A stretch of DNA of 18,833 nt, from positions 1 to 18,833 of the forward strand of contig CAYMYI010000083.1 in the NCBI GenBank assembly GCA_964394585.1, written 5' to 3'. A model generated the notes under the pieces. It made no database searches and had not been told where the DNA came from. It saw nothing but the letters and a program-made list of their open reading frames with translations. The translations under genes and the position numbers were made by a program. Shown piece by piece: positions 6,811 through 16,000 of the stretch; the first letter of the stretch is position 1; each line of letters starts with the position of its first letter. The DNA comes from CAYUJH01 sp964394585. Lineage in GTDB: Bacteria > Bacteroidota > Bacteroidia > Cytophagales > Flammeovirgaceae.

Positions 6811-7680
6811 ATGAAAAAACTATCATTCGTGCTGAGCATATTACTCATAGCAGTATCGGCTTGGGCACAAGAAGAAATTAGCACTGAGATTGATTATGCC
6901 GGCGTTACTGAAGTACGCATTGAAGGCATCTTTGCAGCCGTGTTGCTGAAGGGGACTTCAGGAAATCGCGTGCAAGGGAAGGCATACATAATCGGCGATT
7001 TCGACCCGGAAGATTATGGAATAGTGCATGAAAAAGAAGGCGATCGGCTGTTTATAAAGGTGAAAAGCTTTCGCAGAGTCAATTGGAGCTGGCGTATGAA
7101 TTTAGAAGGCACAATCGATTTGGAAATTCCTGAAGGGATTGAAGTGGTGGTAGATAATACCTCGGGCCGCATAGAAGCAACAGGCCTTAAAAGCAATGAA
7201 ATTCGATTAGAATCGGCTTCAGGAAGTGTATTAGCAACGGGAGTTACCGCAGAAGAGGTACGTTTACAAGCTGGGTCGGGTAGTGTAACTGCCGAAGAGG
7301 TTACCGCAAAGTTTTTAGATGTGAAGGCGGGTTCCGGGAGAATCACCTTGGAAAACATAGATAGCGATGTAAAAGGAACGGCTGGTTCGGGCCGTATTGA
7401 ATTATTTGATGTAAAAGGCGCGCTCGATTTAAAAACTGGCTCAGGGCGCATAGCCGGAGAACGGATTGATTTGACCGGCTCATCGCACTTTCGTTCAGGA
7501 TCCGGTTCGGTACGCATTTCATTGCGCAACAATTTGGATGCTTTGAGCTACGATTTACAGTCGGGCTCTGGCTCTGTAAGCGTTGATGGCGATCGGATGG
7601 GGCGCAAGTATTATTACAAAAAAGGCGGTATCGAAGTAAACGCTGTGAGTGGTTCGGGCAGCATCCGAATTAACGATTAG
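6811..7680 (+). CDS. Secreted DUF4097-like beta-repeat protein
   Basis: A 289-aa exported protein. Residues 1-19 form a signal peptide (MKK, a hydrophobic core, then AWA before QEE), with cleavage likely after A19. Residues 117-284 hold nine Ser-Gly turns, with serines at 118, 137, 156, 175, 193, 211, 231, 253 and 282. The spacing is 19, 19, 19, 18, 18, 20, 22 and 29 residues, each turn being followed by a short strand such as GRITL, GRIEL or GSVRI. This regular step is typical of a right-handed beta-helix or stacked beta-sheet solenoid, as in the DUF4097/DUF2807 group of putative adhesins or head-groups, which often sit in the cell envelope. Function is unknown. It lies between two good terminators and is probably transcribed alone. 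Confidence 0.82.
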   Translation: MKKLSFVLSILLIAVSAWAQEEISTEIDYAGVTEVRIEGIFAAVLLKGTSGNRVQGKAYIIGDFDPEDYGIVHEKEGDRLFIKVKSFRRVNWSWRMNLEGTIDLEIPEGIEVVVDNTSGRIEATGLKSNEIRLESASGSVLATGVTAEEVRLQAGSGSVTAEEVTAKFLDVKAGSGRITLENIDSDVKGTAGSGRIELFDVKGALDLKTGSGRIAGERIDLTGSSHFRSGSGSVRISLRNNLDALSYDLQSGSGSVSVDGDRMGRKYYYKKGGIEVNAVSGSGSIRIND

Positions 7681-7695
7681 CAGTTGCCTCAAACT

Positions 7696-7734
7696 AAAAA
7701 AGGTCGCTTTCCTCAGGATAGCGACCTTTTTTTT
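7696..7734. terminator. Strong bidirectional terminator between convergent genes
   Basis: AAAAAAGGTCGCT (7696-7708) and AGCGACCTTTTTT (7720-7732) form a perfect 13-bp stem. After one T-T mismatch, TCC and GGA (7710-7712, 7716-7718) extend it to a 3-base loop. A tracts and T tracts flank the core on both sides, so it can end transcription from the + gene ending at 7680 and from the - gene ending at 7743. Confidence 0.9.
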
Positions 7735-7742
7735 GTGTAAAA

Positions 7743-8792
7743 TCATTGACACTGTAGATGCACTTTGGTTATTTTAGGCTCAGTTTGGGGGTCTTCTATG
7801 CCGTATACAGCCTCTTGGCGTTCGAATATTTCACCTTGCCGGGTTACCTTATATCCTTTTTCTTCTGAAAAAAAGAAAAACCCTTTAGTAGGCTTTACAA
7901 TTTCGGTTTCTTTTAGTTGGCAATCAGTAATTTTCCCTTCTTCTAAAAATTGCATAAATCGTTCGAACGACACGTTCACTTTCTTTTCTCGCTTGGTGAT
8001 TTCGATGAAAGCATGATCGGCAAGGAGTGCTTGAACTTCTGTAGCAAAAGTTTGGCGCTCTTGTGCCGAAACATGTGCTCCAAACATCAAAAGCCGTTCT
8101 AATCGGTTCTGGAACGTGTTGTGTGTGTTTAAAATGGCTTGTTGTTCCGAGGGCATTTCTACTTGGGGGGTAGCACCCATTATTTCGTAAGAAGGTTCTG
8201 TCGGAGAGAAAAAGTAGGCTCTCGTTACTAGTAAGATAGCTGCGGCACTCGCAGCAATGGCAGCCCAACGAATGAGTGTAGGATACACAAACCGATGGGT
8301 AGGGCCTTTACTTAGGAGGTCTTCGCTTGTAGTAGTGGCTTGGAGTTGCTGTTCGAAGTGTACATCGAGCGATTGCGTAGCACTGCCCACATACTCGGCT
8401 TCCAGAGCTTCGGTAAGCCCTTCGTATTGCTCAAATAGCGCAGGGTTGTGGAGGAGTAGTTCTTCGAATCGGTAGGCGTCTTCTTCGGAGAGTTCCCCAT
8501 GTACATAGGCTACGAGTTGCGCGCTTTCATCGAGGAGGGAGCCTTCTTCAGTAAGCTCGGTAGAGGCAGGCATTTGCTTATCGCGCATGTGTAGCAGAGC
8601 TACAAAGTACTCGTTGAGCGATTCGGTAGAAGCAATAAGGGCGGCTTCATGTTTTTTAAAAAGTTCGATGGCTTCAAGCCACTTTGGGTGCTGTAATAGC
8701 TTTTCTTCTACTTCTGCCATGGCAGCTTGTGAAAGTTCTTGTTGAAGGTATCGCAATACCATTTCGGCGTTTAGTTCAATATTTTTCATCAT
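7743..8792 (-). CDS. Single-pass membrane anti-sigma-like protein
   Basis: A 349-aa protein encoded 10 bases after the sigma factor gene, which suggests it is that factor's inhibitor. Residues about 173-192 (IRWAAIAASAAAILLV region) form one membrane helix. The N-terminal half, presumed cytoplasmic, holds two related helical segments: residues about 10-50, with MVLRYLQQELSQ and KLLQHPKWLE, and 91-131, with LVAYVHGELSEED and ELLLHNPALFE. Each resembles the YLxGELsxxE...LLxxxP motif of anti-sigma domains, but neither has the zinc-binding HxxxCxxC residues. The C-terminal 155 residues would be periplasmic and have no domain I recognise. Two start ATGs are adjacent (8792 and 8789); either is possible. 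The anti-sigma role is inferred from gene order and topology. Confidence 0.75.
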   Translation of the reverse strand: MMKNIELNAEMVLRYLQQELSQAAMAEVEEKLLQHPKWLEAIELFKKHEAALIASTESLNEYFVALLHMRDKQMPASTELTEEGSLLDESAQLVAYVHGELSEEDAYRFEELLLHNPALFEQYEGLTEALEAEYVGSATQSLDVHFEQQLQATTTSEDLLSKGPTHRFVYPTLIRWAAIAASAAAILLVTRAYFFSPTEPSYEIMGATPQVEMPSEQQAILNTHNTFQNRLERLLMFGAHVSAQERQTFATEVQALLADHAFIEITKREKKVNVSFERFMQFLEEGKITDCQLKETEIVKPTKGFFFFSEEKGYKVTRQGEIFERQEAVYGIEDPQTEPKITKVHLQCQ

Positions 8793-8802
8793 GCTATGGT
8801 AT

Positions 8803-9726
8803 TCATTTTTGTGTGGTGGTAGTTTGTAGCCATTCTTCTAACGTACGGCGGCCTTCTAGCATTTTTTGTAGACTAGTGGTTGCTTTTTGCACTACTATTT
8901 TTTCATCGGCATTTAGGGCAATGTCTTCCATAAATTTTTTAAGTAACAGTGTAGTTTGTGGGGTAGGGAGTAGGCGAAGCGCGGGCACAAGGCTCTCTTG
9001 CTCGGTTTGGTGAGCTTCGGCTGTGGGTAAAAAGGGCAGATTACACAGCAAGAGTAGTTGGTTGAAAACTTCTGCTTCGTTTCGCAGCGTTACGTTGCGT
9101 TGAAACGCTTCTGAAATCAATTTTTCCAAGCGTTCTTTCCCTGTTTTGAGGTTTGTCCAAACCATGCGTGTGGTCATATTTAACGTTTCTGCCACTTGCT
9201 TTACCGGCATGCGCTTTCCCTCAGCTAGTTGGCGATAGTAGCGTGTAAGGTATACTTCGCGTTGCGAATCGCTCAGGAGAAACAAAGCGAGTTCTTGCAT
9301 AACGTGCCGATACTCAAAATTGAGTTTGATTTGCAACAGTTCGTGGCTCTCATCTATTAGACTCTCTTCTTGAGGTTTTCCCACGGCATCGTCGCCAAAA
9401 ACCTTTACTTTTTCTTTTTTCTGTTTTTGGAAATCGTCGATAAATACATTGTGGGCAATGCGATAAAGCCAGCTTTTAAATTGTTGAATAGGATTTTCTT
9501 TTTGGGAACCCGCCTGTTTTCGTAAGGCATGTACCAATTTTTCTACTACTTGAGAACCCAGCTCCTGCGCTTGTTCGATGTCGCGGGTTTTGAGTACTAA
9601 CCAACTGATAATTCGCTGGTTATAACGATAATACAACTCGGCGATTAAGTCATCTTGCTGCTGGGGTTGGGTAGCAGTGCATAGCTTTTCTAAGATTTGC
9701 TCATCGGTTAGTTCAGGGTGTTTCAT
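8803..9726 (-). CDS. ECF-type RNA polymerase sigma factor with a long C-terminal extension
   Basis: A 307-aa sigma-70 family protein that would direct RNA polymerase to a specific promoter set. Region 2 is at about 25-104, including ELYYRYNQRIISWLVLKT and FKSWLYRIAHNVFIDDFQKQ. Region 4 is at about 150-205, including LLSDSQREVYLTRYY and the helix-turn-helix VKQVAETLNMTTRMVWTNLK. There is no region 3, as expected for the ECF group. The usual length is 160-210 residues; here about 100 more follow region 4, mostly predicted helix (LLLLCNLPFLPT, TTLLLKKFMEDI, LQKMLEGRRTLEEWL). The extension may tune activity. The next gene on the same strand is a membrane anti-sigma-like protein, so the pair is probably one operon for sensing an envelope signal. 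Confidence 0.85.
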   Translation of the reverse strand: MKHPELTDEQILEKLCTATQPQQQDDLIAELYYRYNQRIISWLVLKTRDIEQAQELGSQVVEKLVHALRKQAGSQKENPIQQFKSWLYRIAHNVFIDDFQKQKKEKVKVFGDDAVGKPQEESLIDESHELLQIKLNFEYRHVMQELALFLLSDSQREVYLTRYYRQLAEGKRMPVKQVAETLNMTTRMVWTNLKTGKERLEKLISEAFQRNVTLRNEAEVFNQLLLLCNLPFLPTAEAHQTEQESLVPALRLLPTPQTTLLLKKFMEDIALNADEKIVVQKATTSLQKMLEGRRTLEEWLQTTTTQK

Positions 9727-10024
9727 ATCGGCACAATTCGCTCAATTACCCCTCTTTTTGTAAAAGAAAAGGCGCAATTTTTTAGAACATAGTTAATTCA
9801 GCAAGGCTGATGTTTCATCAAAGATAAAAGGTTTTTTATCTTCTGTGTATACAGAGATCCAAGGGCTATTGCAGAAAAATACCCCAAAATATCTGAATTT
9901 GGTACTTACTTGTACGGTGGGGAAGTCAAATTTGAATAAACAATGTAGTGGCTTCGTTGTAAGTAATACAGCTAGCAGGTGAAAAACGCCTGTTTTGAAA
10001 AGATTAACCAAAGACTAACAAGCC
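9727..10024. promoter_or_regulatory. Divergent intergenic region between sigma factor and RluD-like gene
   Basis: These 298 bases separate two divergent genes and should hold both promoters. On the minus strand TATCTTTG (9826 to 9819) fits the TAnnTTTG -7 element, 93 bases before the sigma factor ATG, without a good -33 element. TCTGT-GTAT-ACAGA (9842-9855), a small inverted repeat, lies 16 bases further upstream. Near the RluD-like gene, CAGGTG-AAAAA-CGCCTG (9977-9993) can form a short hairpin. A 72-codon open frame on the minus strand (9793-10011) looks like chance. Confidence 0.35.
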
Positions 10025-11044
10025 ATGACTATGATCCGACGTGGGCGATTTTATGATATTTACCGTATTGAAGTACAGCCCGAACAAGAAAATATAGCTT
10101 TGAGCGATGTGATTTTAGCACGTTTTGAACAACTTTCTTACGATGTACTGGAACAACATGTAAAAGCCAGTAAGATTTTAGTGAACGGAAAACCTGCCAC
10201 ATTGCAGAAACGGATGACCTCAGGTGATACTATCACAGCGCTGATTGATAAGTCGACGCGCAACCAGGTGATTGAGCCTCAAGAGATTCCCCTCGATATT
10301 GTATTTGAAGATGAACACTTGCTTATTGTAAACAAGCCGGTGGGTATGGTGGTGCATCCCGGGCCCAGTAATTGGAGTGGTACGTTGGCGAATGCCTTGG
10401 TGGCACGCTACGATAACCTCCCACGCCAGCGAAAAGGCGAAGATAAGCCTGGGATTGTCCATCGGATTGATAAGGATACTTCCGGCTTGTTGGTATGCGC
10501 TAAAAATTGGAAAACGATGGAGGGGCTTTCGCGGCAATTTTATGAGCACTCCATCGATCGAACCTATTATGCACTCATTTGGGGAATTCCCAAATACCGG
10601 CACGGTACGATTGAAGCCGACATCCGCCGCGATTTTAATAATAAACGTTTGCGCACCGTTGTAAACGAAAATATGGGAGGTAAATATGCCATCACTCACT
10701 TTAAAGTGCTTGAAAAGTTCATGCATATTTCCTTAATTCAATGCAACCTAGAAACCGGGCGTACGCATCAGATTCGCGTGCACTTGGGGCATATAGGGCA
10801 TCCGCTCTTTGCCGATCGCCTCTACGGTGGGTTCGGCATTTTACATGGCAACGACGATGAGAAATTCCGAAACTTTGCCAAAGAGTTACTCGAGTTTATG
10901 CCACGGCAGGGGCTACATGCTAAGTCGTTGGGGTTTACCCATCCGATTACTAAAAAACGGTTGTTTTTTGAGTCGGAACTCCCCGACGATTTCGAAACGG
11001 TGCTGCGGAAACTCCGCGCATATTCTAATTCAAAACAATCATGA
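10025..11044 (+). CDS. RluA/RluD-family RNA pseudouridine synthase
   Basis: A 339-aa enzyme that isomerises uridine to pseudouridine in RNA, most likely 23S rRNA. Residues about 25-75 match an S4 RNA-binding domain in its second half (ILVNGKPATLQKRMTSGD); its first half is divergent. The catalytic domain follows, with DEHLLIVNKPVGMVVHPG (96-113) and the active-site motif HRIDKDTSG, whose D149 is the expected catalytic aspartate. LETGRTHQIRVHL and HPLFADRLYGG are further family hallmarks. Length and domain order fit RluD better than the single-domain RluA. The exact target cannot be told from sequence. Another ATG lies two codons in. The stop overlaps the Rieske start (ATGA). Confidence 0.92.
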   Translation: MTMIRRGRFYDIYRIEVQPEQENIALSDVILARFEQLSYDVLEQHVKASKILVNGKPATLQKRMTSGDTITALIDKSTRNQVIEPQEIPLDIVFEDEHLLIVNKPVGMVVHPGPSNWSGTLANALVARYDNLPRQRKGEDKPGIVHRIDKDTSGLLVCAKNWKTMEGLSRQFYEHSIDRTYYALIWGIPKYRHGTIEADIRRDFNNKRLRTVVNENMGGKYAITHFKVLEKFMHISLIQCNLETGRTHQIRVHLGHIGHPLFADRLYGGFGILHGNDDEKFRNFAKELLEFMPRQGLHAKSLGFTHPITKKRLFFESELPDDFETVLRKLRAYSNSKQS

Positions 11045-11367
11045 AGTGGTTTCAACTATTTAACTCCGATAAACAGGCTTTAGAAGCTATTCCTGAACGG
11101 ACGGCGGTACGCGTAGATGTGGGCGAACATCGCCTTTGCTTGGCACGGTACAACAATACCTTTTATGCCGTAAAAGATGCCTGCCCACATAGTGGCGCTC
11201 CGTTGGGAAAAGGGTTTATCAACCATGTAGGCGAGGTGGTTTGCCCACTACACCACTATCGCTATCGCCTGCTCGATGGGGTAGAGGCGAATGAAAAGTC
11301 GGCGGCGGCTACTACGTTTCCTGTAGAACTACGCAACGACGGGATTTTTATAGGCATAGAAGGCTAA
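11041..11367 (+). CDS. Small Rieske [2Fe-2S] ferredoxin-like protein
   Basis: A 108-aa soluble protein that should carry electrons through a Rieske iron-sulfur cluster. Both ligand pairs are visible: C48 and H50 in CPHSGAPLGKG, and C68 and H71 in CPLHHYRYRL. The whole protein is one Rieske domain with no signal peptide, membrane helix or catalytic partner. It resembles the small NirD-like or dioxygenase-ferredoxin type. The start ATG overlaps the RluD-like stop, so the two are translationally coupled, yet no oxygenase or reductase gene is near, so its partner is unknown. Its stop is 3 bases from the stop of the converging fusion gene, leaving no space for a terminator. Confidence 0.9.
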   Translation: MKWFQLFNSDKQALEAIPERTAVRVDVGEHRLCLARYNNTFYAVKDACPHSGAPLGKGFINHVGEVVCPLHHYRYRLLDGVEANEKSAAATTFPVELRNDGIFIGIEG

Positions 11368-11370
11368 TGC

Positions 11371-12987
11371 CTAAAAAAGTGAAGGGCTTTCTTGCTTCAT
11401 GTAGGCAATAAAAGCGGGTAAATCGCCGCCAAAGTCGCGGTCGCATTGCAATTTAAATTCGTTTTGTTTCTCTCTGTACCGCCGATATGCCATAAAAAAA
11501 GCATTATTAGGCTCGTATTCGTCGAAGTAGTGGCGATAGAAACTACTGGCAAACTGTAGTGTGTCGGGGATTTGGCGGATTTGGGAAATCAGCGTCGCTT
11601 TCTTTTGTAGTTTTAGAGCGATGGGAGTCGTATCGTCGAAGGTTTGGTAGAGCGAGTCGAGTTGTTTAGCCGCTTGCAATACGTAATTGCTAAGCAGTTT
11701 TCGGTCTGCTTTGCGGTTTATGTAGGCATGGTATACTGGAGAGTCTGATCCGTATTTTTGTTTTAAAAAGAGTTGAGCACCTTCATCGCCTACAAAATCA
11801 GCTAAATTTTCGTTATAAGCGATTTTATCTTTTAAAAAGATAGTACCATGTGTTAGCTCGTGGATAATCAAATTGGCTAGGTTTCCCTCGTCTCTATCCA
11901 AAAAATTAGAAAGGATAGGATCGTTCAAAATCCCTAACGTAGACCAAGCATTTACCACGCCTAGCCGTGTATCCCAGCCCTCGGTTTCAAATCGCTCGCG
12001 TTCGCGTAAGGCGCGCTGCTTATCGAAAAAACCTTTGTAAGAGAAACTTCCGAAGATTGGATACTCCCACGTTTTGGCTTCTAACGCAAAAGGTTTTGAG
12101 GCAGTGAGTACCCACAAAATAGGTTGTCCTTGCTGGTCGAAAAGTGTAGTGTAGCTGTTGGAAGGGTCGAGCCCTAGCTCGTTGACGGTAAATGCTTTTA
12201 CTTCTTCAATAAACCGAATTTTTGCCTTTAGCGAATCAGGATAGGTGGGGTCGGCTAAAAAAGAAGCTACGGGCTTTGCGTTGATAAGAATGCTTATTTG
12301 CCCATATGCCTGTTGAATGCCATAGATGAGGGCAGGCAGATGCCATAACAAATAAAAGACGATTACTACAAAGCACAGCCGGATGAGGGCGTATATCCTA
12401 TTAAGCCAGCGTTTACGCTTTGAGGCAGTAGGGAAGTTCATGAAAGAATTGGCAGGGTGGAACGGGACTTTGTTTTGGTAAAATGCTTGAATTTTTGCTA
12501 GGTCTTCTTCGTAGTTGCCGGTGGGGTAAACGAGTTGCCCAATTCCTACTTGTCGTTGTTCAAAATCGGCAAACCCCAAGGCGATAGGCACATTTGCACC
12601 TCGGGCAATGTGATAAAAGCCACTTTTCCAGGGGGCACTCTTGCGTGTGCCTTCTGGCGTAAGGGCCAATACAAATCGTTCGTGAGTATTGAACTTTTCA
12701 ATTGCTTGATCTACTAGCGAAGTACGCTGGCTGCGATCAACAGGAGTGCCACCAATCCACCGAAAAAAAAATCCGAAGGGATGATCGAACAATTCTTTCT
12801 TTGCCAGAAACTTCGCATGCGATATGCTTAGTAGGCTACGCGCCATCACTAATACAAAAAAATCCCAATTGCTAGTATGGGGTGCTACTACAATGACCGA
12901 TTTTTTGATGTCTTTCGGGAAAGAAGGGCGAGCTTTCCATCCGATAACCCAATACACCAACCGGCTCAATAAAGTAAAAGGATGCAT
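11371..12987 (-). CDS. Acyltransferase-aminopeptidase fusion protein
   Basis: The frame opens at a TTG (13014), but the ATG at 12987 gives a typical acyltransferase start, MHPFTLLSRLVYW, and 538 residues. Residues about 10-175 are a PlsC-like acyltransferase: the catalytic HX4D is HTSNWD (37-42), and PEGTR (111-115) is the phosphate-binding block. A basic stretch, SKRKRWLNR (189-197), and a membrane helix (about 199-223) follow. Residues about 224-530 match the putative zinc aminopeptidase family Aminopep (PF10023, as I recall it): FGSFSYKGFF, AWSTLGILNDP, the metal site HELTH (376-380) and NENLADF, with E393 as the likely third ligand. The positive-inside rule puts the acyltransferase in the cytoplasm and the peptidase in the periplasm. 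It lies 102 bases after the AsmA-like gene. Both domain calls are good; substrates are unknown. Confidence 0.85.
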   Translation of the reverse strand: MHPFTLLSRLVYWVIGWKARPSFPKDIKKSVIVVAPHTSNWDFFVLVMARSLLSISHAKFLAKKELFDHPFGFFFRWIGGTPVDRSQRTSLVDQAIEKFNTHERFVLALTPEGTRKSAPWKSGFYHIARGANVPIALGFADFEQRQVGIGQLVYPTGNYEEDLAKIQAFYQNKVPFHPANSFMNFPTASKRKRWLNRIYALIRLCFVVIVFYLLWHLPALIYGIQQAYGQISILINAKPVASFLADPTYPDSLKAKIRFIEEVKAFTVNELGLDPSNSYTTLFDQQGQPILWVLTASKPFALEAKTWEYPIFGSFSYKGFFDKQRALRERERFETEGWDTRLGVVNAWSTLGILNDPILSNFLDRDEGNLANLIIHELTHGTIFLKDKIAYNENLADFVGDEGAQLFLKQKYGSDSPVYHAYINRKADRKLLSNYVLQAAKQLDSLYQTFDDTTPIALKLQKKATLISQIRQIPDTLQFASSFYRHYFDEYEPNNAFFMAYRRYREKQNEFKLQCDRDFGGDLPAFIAYMKQESPSLF

Positions 12988-13089
12988 ATTTTTCGTGTTT
13001 ATGATGAATCCCAATGGGTACGCATATGGTAGGGAACAGGTGGCTATAACCGACCAAAACTATAAAATTGCTTGAAGAGAAAAGCATTT

Positions 13090-16000
13090 TCATTTCGATT
13101 TAAAAACGCCCTTATTTTGTTTTTCCCATGCTTTTAAGCGGTTTTTTCCATCGCGGGGTTGCCAGCTGGTAATGCTCGACCGCACACCGCTTAGCAAGGC
13201 TTTTGCCCAGTGGTTAAAAACAGAGCGTTGTGGATCGCGGGGGGCGTAAATCTTTCCGTCTTTGTAAAATAAAAAGAATCGGCTGTTGTTAGTTCGAATA
13301 AAAAAAGTGTTGGCAATAAGAGATAATATGTACTCATGTAGCCCTACTTGGTAGGTCTGATCTACGAGCGAGATAGACAGATTATTATACAAAAAACGCA
13401 TTTTGCCTACGGCGTAGTCTTCGTTTGCCGAAACCCAAAAACGCAATCTGCGGGCACGTCCACTGCGTATTTGTAAGAATGCTACTTTTTCGAGCATGGG
13501 ATTTAGTTGGGGTAACGCCATCGAGTCGAGCTCGCCTCGGAAGGTGTAACTGTTAAACGGATCGATTAAATCGAACGAAAAACGAGCATTGAGTTCGCCG
13601 CTACCCATTAGGAATGCTCGTGCTCTTACATGGGCAATGGGGTTACTCAAAAGGGAGTCGGTAAAGTTAGTAATACGGGTAAGGTTGGCTTCTAACCTCC
13701 GAAACTGAATTTGTCCGGTGCGTTGCTCATCTGTATCTATTAGCGTTGTGTCGTCTTCTGTCTTTTCAGCGGCTTCTCGGTAAGTAATTGCACTGTTACG
13801 CAGCAGAAGGCTATCTAGGTAAAACGTAAAAGGCAAATTACGAATCATTTCTTGGGGCATTGGTGGGCGGTTCTCTTGAGGGAATGGCCAGTTTTTATCG
13901 CGAAACACAGTGCCTCGGAGCGAGTCGATACGCAGGCTGGTAAGGTGCGTAACGGAGGTGGCTAAACTTTCGTCTGCATCGAAGCCCGACATCGAAATAC
14001 TACCGATGTTAAAATGCATCCAGTCGGTTTGTTCGCCTCGTAGAGCAAACAGCTTTTGAGGGCGGAGTTGGTGCTTTAAGCGAATCCCTCGAATATGGAC
14101 CGTGCGCTCTTTGAGGTTTACCCCAAGCGATTGTGCGGTAAGTGCCAGGGTAGTATCGGGGAGGTGTAGCTGCAGGCTATCAAACTGGTAGGCAATTTCC
14201 TCGTGCAGGAGTGTGCTGGAGTCGTGCAGTGCATAGGCAGTGGTATCTGCCTGAAACTGATGATGATTTGCCTGAAAACGCTTAGTAGTGATGCGTAATG
14301 GGGTATCGGGCTTCCAACTGGGGATTCCTCGCAAAACATATTGGCGGGCGTTGCGCAACGTATCGGCGAAGGCTCTTTCAGATTTTTCGATGGAAAATGA
14401 CACCACAGGGGGCAGGGTGAGTTCAGCTGAGGCAGCATCCTCTGCCAATCGCCATTGCAGGCGATCTTGCGAAGCTTTTTGGGAAGGCAATGTAAGTTCA
14501 AGTTGTCCATCTGCAACGGTGAAGTCTTCGAGGTGTACCTTAGGGAATATTGTGGTAAGCATTCTCCGAAGCGAATCGGTATGTAAACTATAAGAAGCTG
14601 ATACGGCTTGGCGTGAATTGCCTCCAGCTACTTTTACATTGGGTGTGTCTATATGGATTTTCCGTGCTATGAGTTGTTTCTGTACTAGCAAGGCGAATAA
14701 GTTAAGGGAGTCGACAGCAATAGCTGGGAAATGAAGACGGTAGTGGGCTTGGTTGCCAAAGCGTAAAACACCTTTTTCGTGGTAGGGATATCGCGATTGT
14801 ATCCCTACATTTTCGATGGTGAACCGAGTAGGGATATTATCCTGAAAAGATAATTTGCCAATGTGAAGGGTGTGTTCTGTGCTAGTATGGGCAACTTGTT
14901 CGAGTTGTAAGGTAGTGCGGCTGCTATACAAGGGGCGAAAAATGCTGGGGAGAGTCCCTTCCGAAACATGAAAACTATCAACGCGGATTGCAAAATTCCC
15001 GATTGAAAGTTTTTGGAGTTCTTGTGTGATGGTATCTTTTGCATACATAGTGAGTTTCCCACGATCTGCCGTAAATTGTTTTACTTCGGTAATCGGGAAA
15101 AGCTCGGCGAGTTGCTGAGGGAGAGCTTCCCACCGAAAGAGAGGCGGGTGATTACCTTGCGTGCCTTTAAATACAAACGAAGTGAGGTTCGGGGCGTGTA
15201 GGTGCATCGTATCAGCCCAAAATTGTTGGGTAGCAAAGAGCGTATCGAGTTCGAAGCCTTCGAAGCGTACTTCGGGAATGGCAAGGGAATGATGCGTGGT
15301 TTTATCAAGATTTTTATCGGGGCGTGGGCTAATGCGCATCTCTTTTACAAACAGCTTTTTTTCGCGAGAAGAAAGTAGTACGTATGAAGCGGTGAGTTGG
15401 TGCAAACTATCAGGTAGCAGAAAGCGATAATCGGTGGTTTCAATATGTAAGCTTAGCGAGGCTAATAAACTCCGAGGAGTAGTCGCAAGGGTATCGGTTT
15501 GAAATTGTTCCAATACCGTATTCAAATTAGGGATTTCTATCTCTTTTTTTACTTGGGCATTTCCATAGGTAAACACTTGCACATTGCCGCTATCCAATTG
15601 GAAAAGTTTCCCTCGAAAATAAGCCGGCGGTGTAAAAGAGCGTTTTTGAGTGCTGTTGAGCAAGGCTAGCGGGCGGTATACTTTTAAGGTTGGCCGTGTG
15701 AGTTGTACACTACCTAGGTCGCCTTCGCGCTGTAAAAGTAATTTGCGTAGTTGAGAGCCTTGTAATTGTAACATTGGTAACGATACCTCATAAAACGTTT
15801 GCTCGAGGGAATCGGCATTGGCGAGCGCTTCGGCTGCGTAGCGAGGCGTAATCCGTAGATCTTTGAGGCTGAACAAAGAATCGCGGAGAGAAAATGCCAG
15901 ACTGCCAATTTCAGCGCGGTGCGAGGTATCGGGTAGTTGCAAGTAAGAATCTTGCAGGCTAATGCGCACTTGTCTACTTTGTAGCAATCGGGTGGTATCG

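Noticed and set aside
7014..7532. 172-codon frame opposite the Ser-Gly-repeat gene
   Set aside because: It mirrors the repeat codons of the + gene, giving a Pro/Glu/Ser-rich shadow. The signal peptide and solenoid register favour the + strand.
9926..9935. 10-base palindrome TCAAATTTGA before the RluD-like gene
   Set aside because: A palindrome of this length is expected by chance at roughly this rate in 300 bases of A+T-rich DNA.
9793..10011. Open frame of 72 codons on the minus strand between the sigma factor and RluD-like genes
   Set aside because: No recognisable sequence, it fills a region that must hold two divergent promoters, and it has no start signal. Chance is more likely.
12988..13014. 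TTG-initiated 9-residue extension of the acyltransferase fusion
   Set aside because: The ATG at 12987 gives a typical acyltransferase start; the extra residues match nothing.
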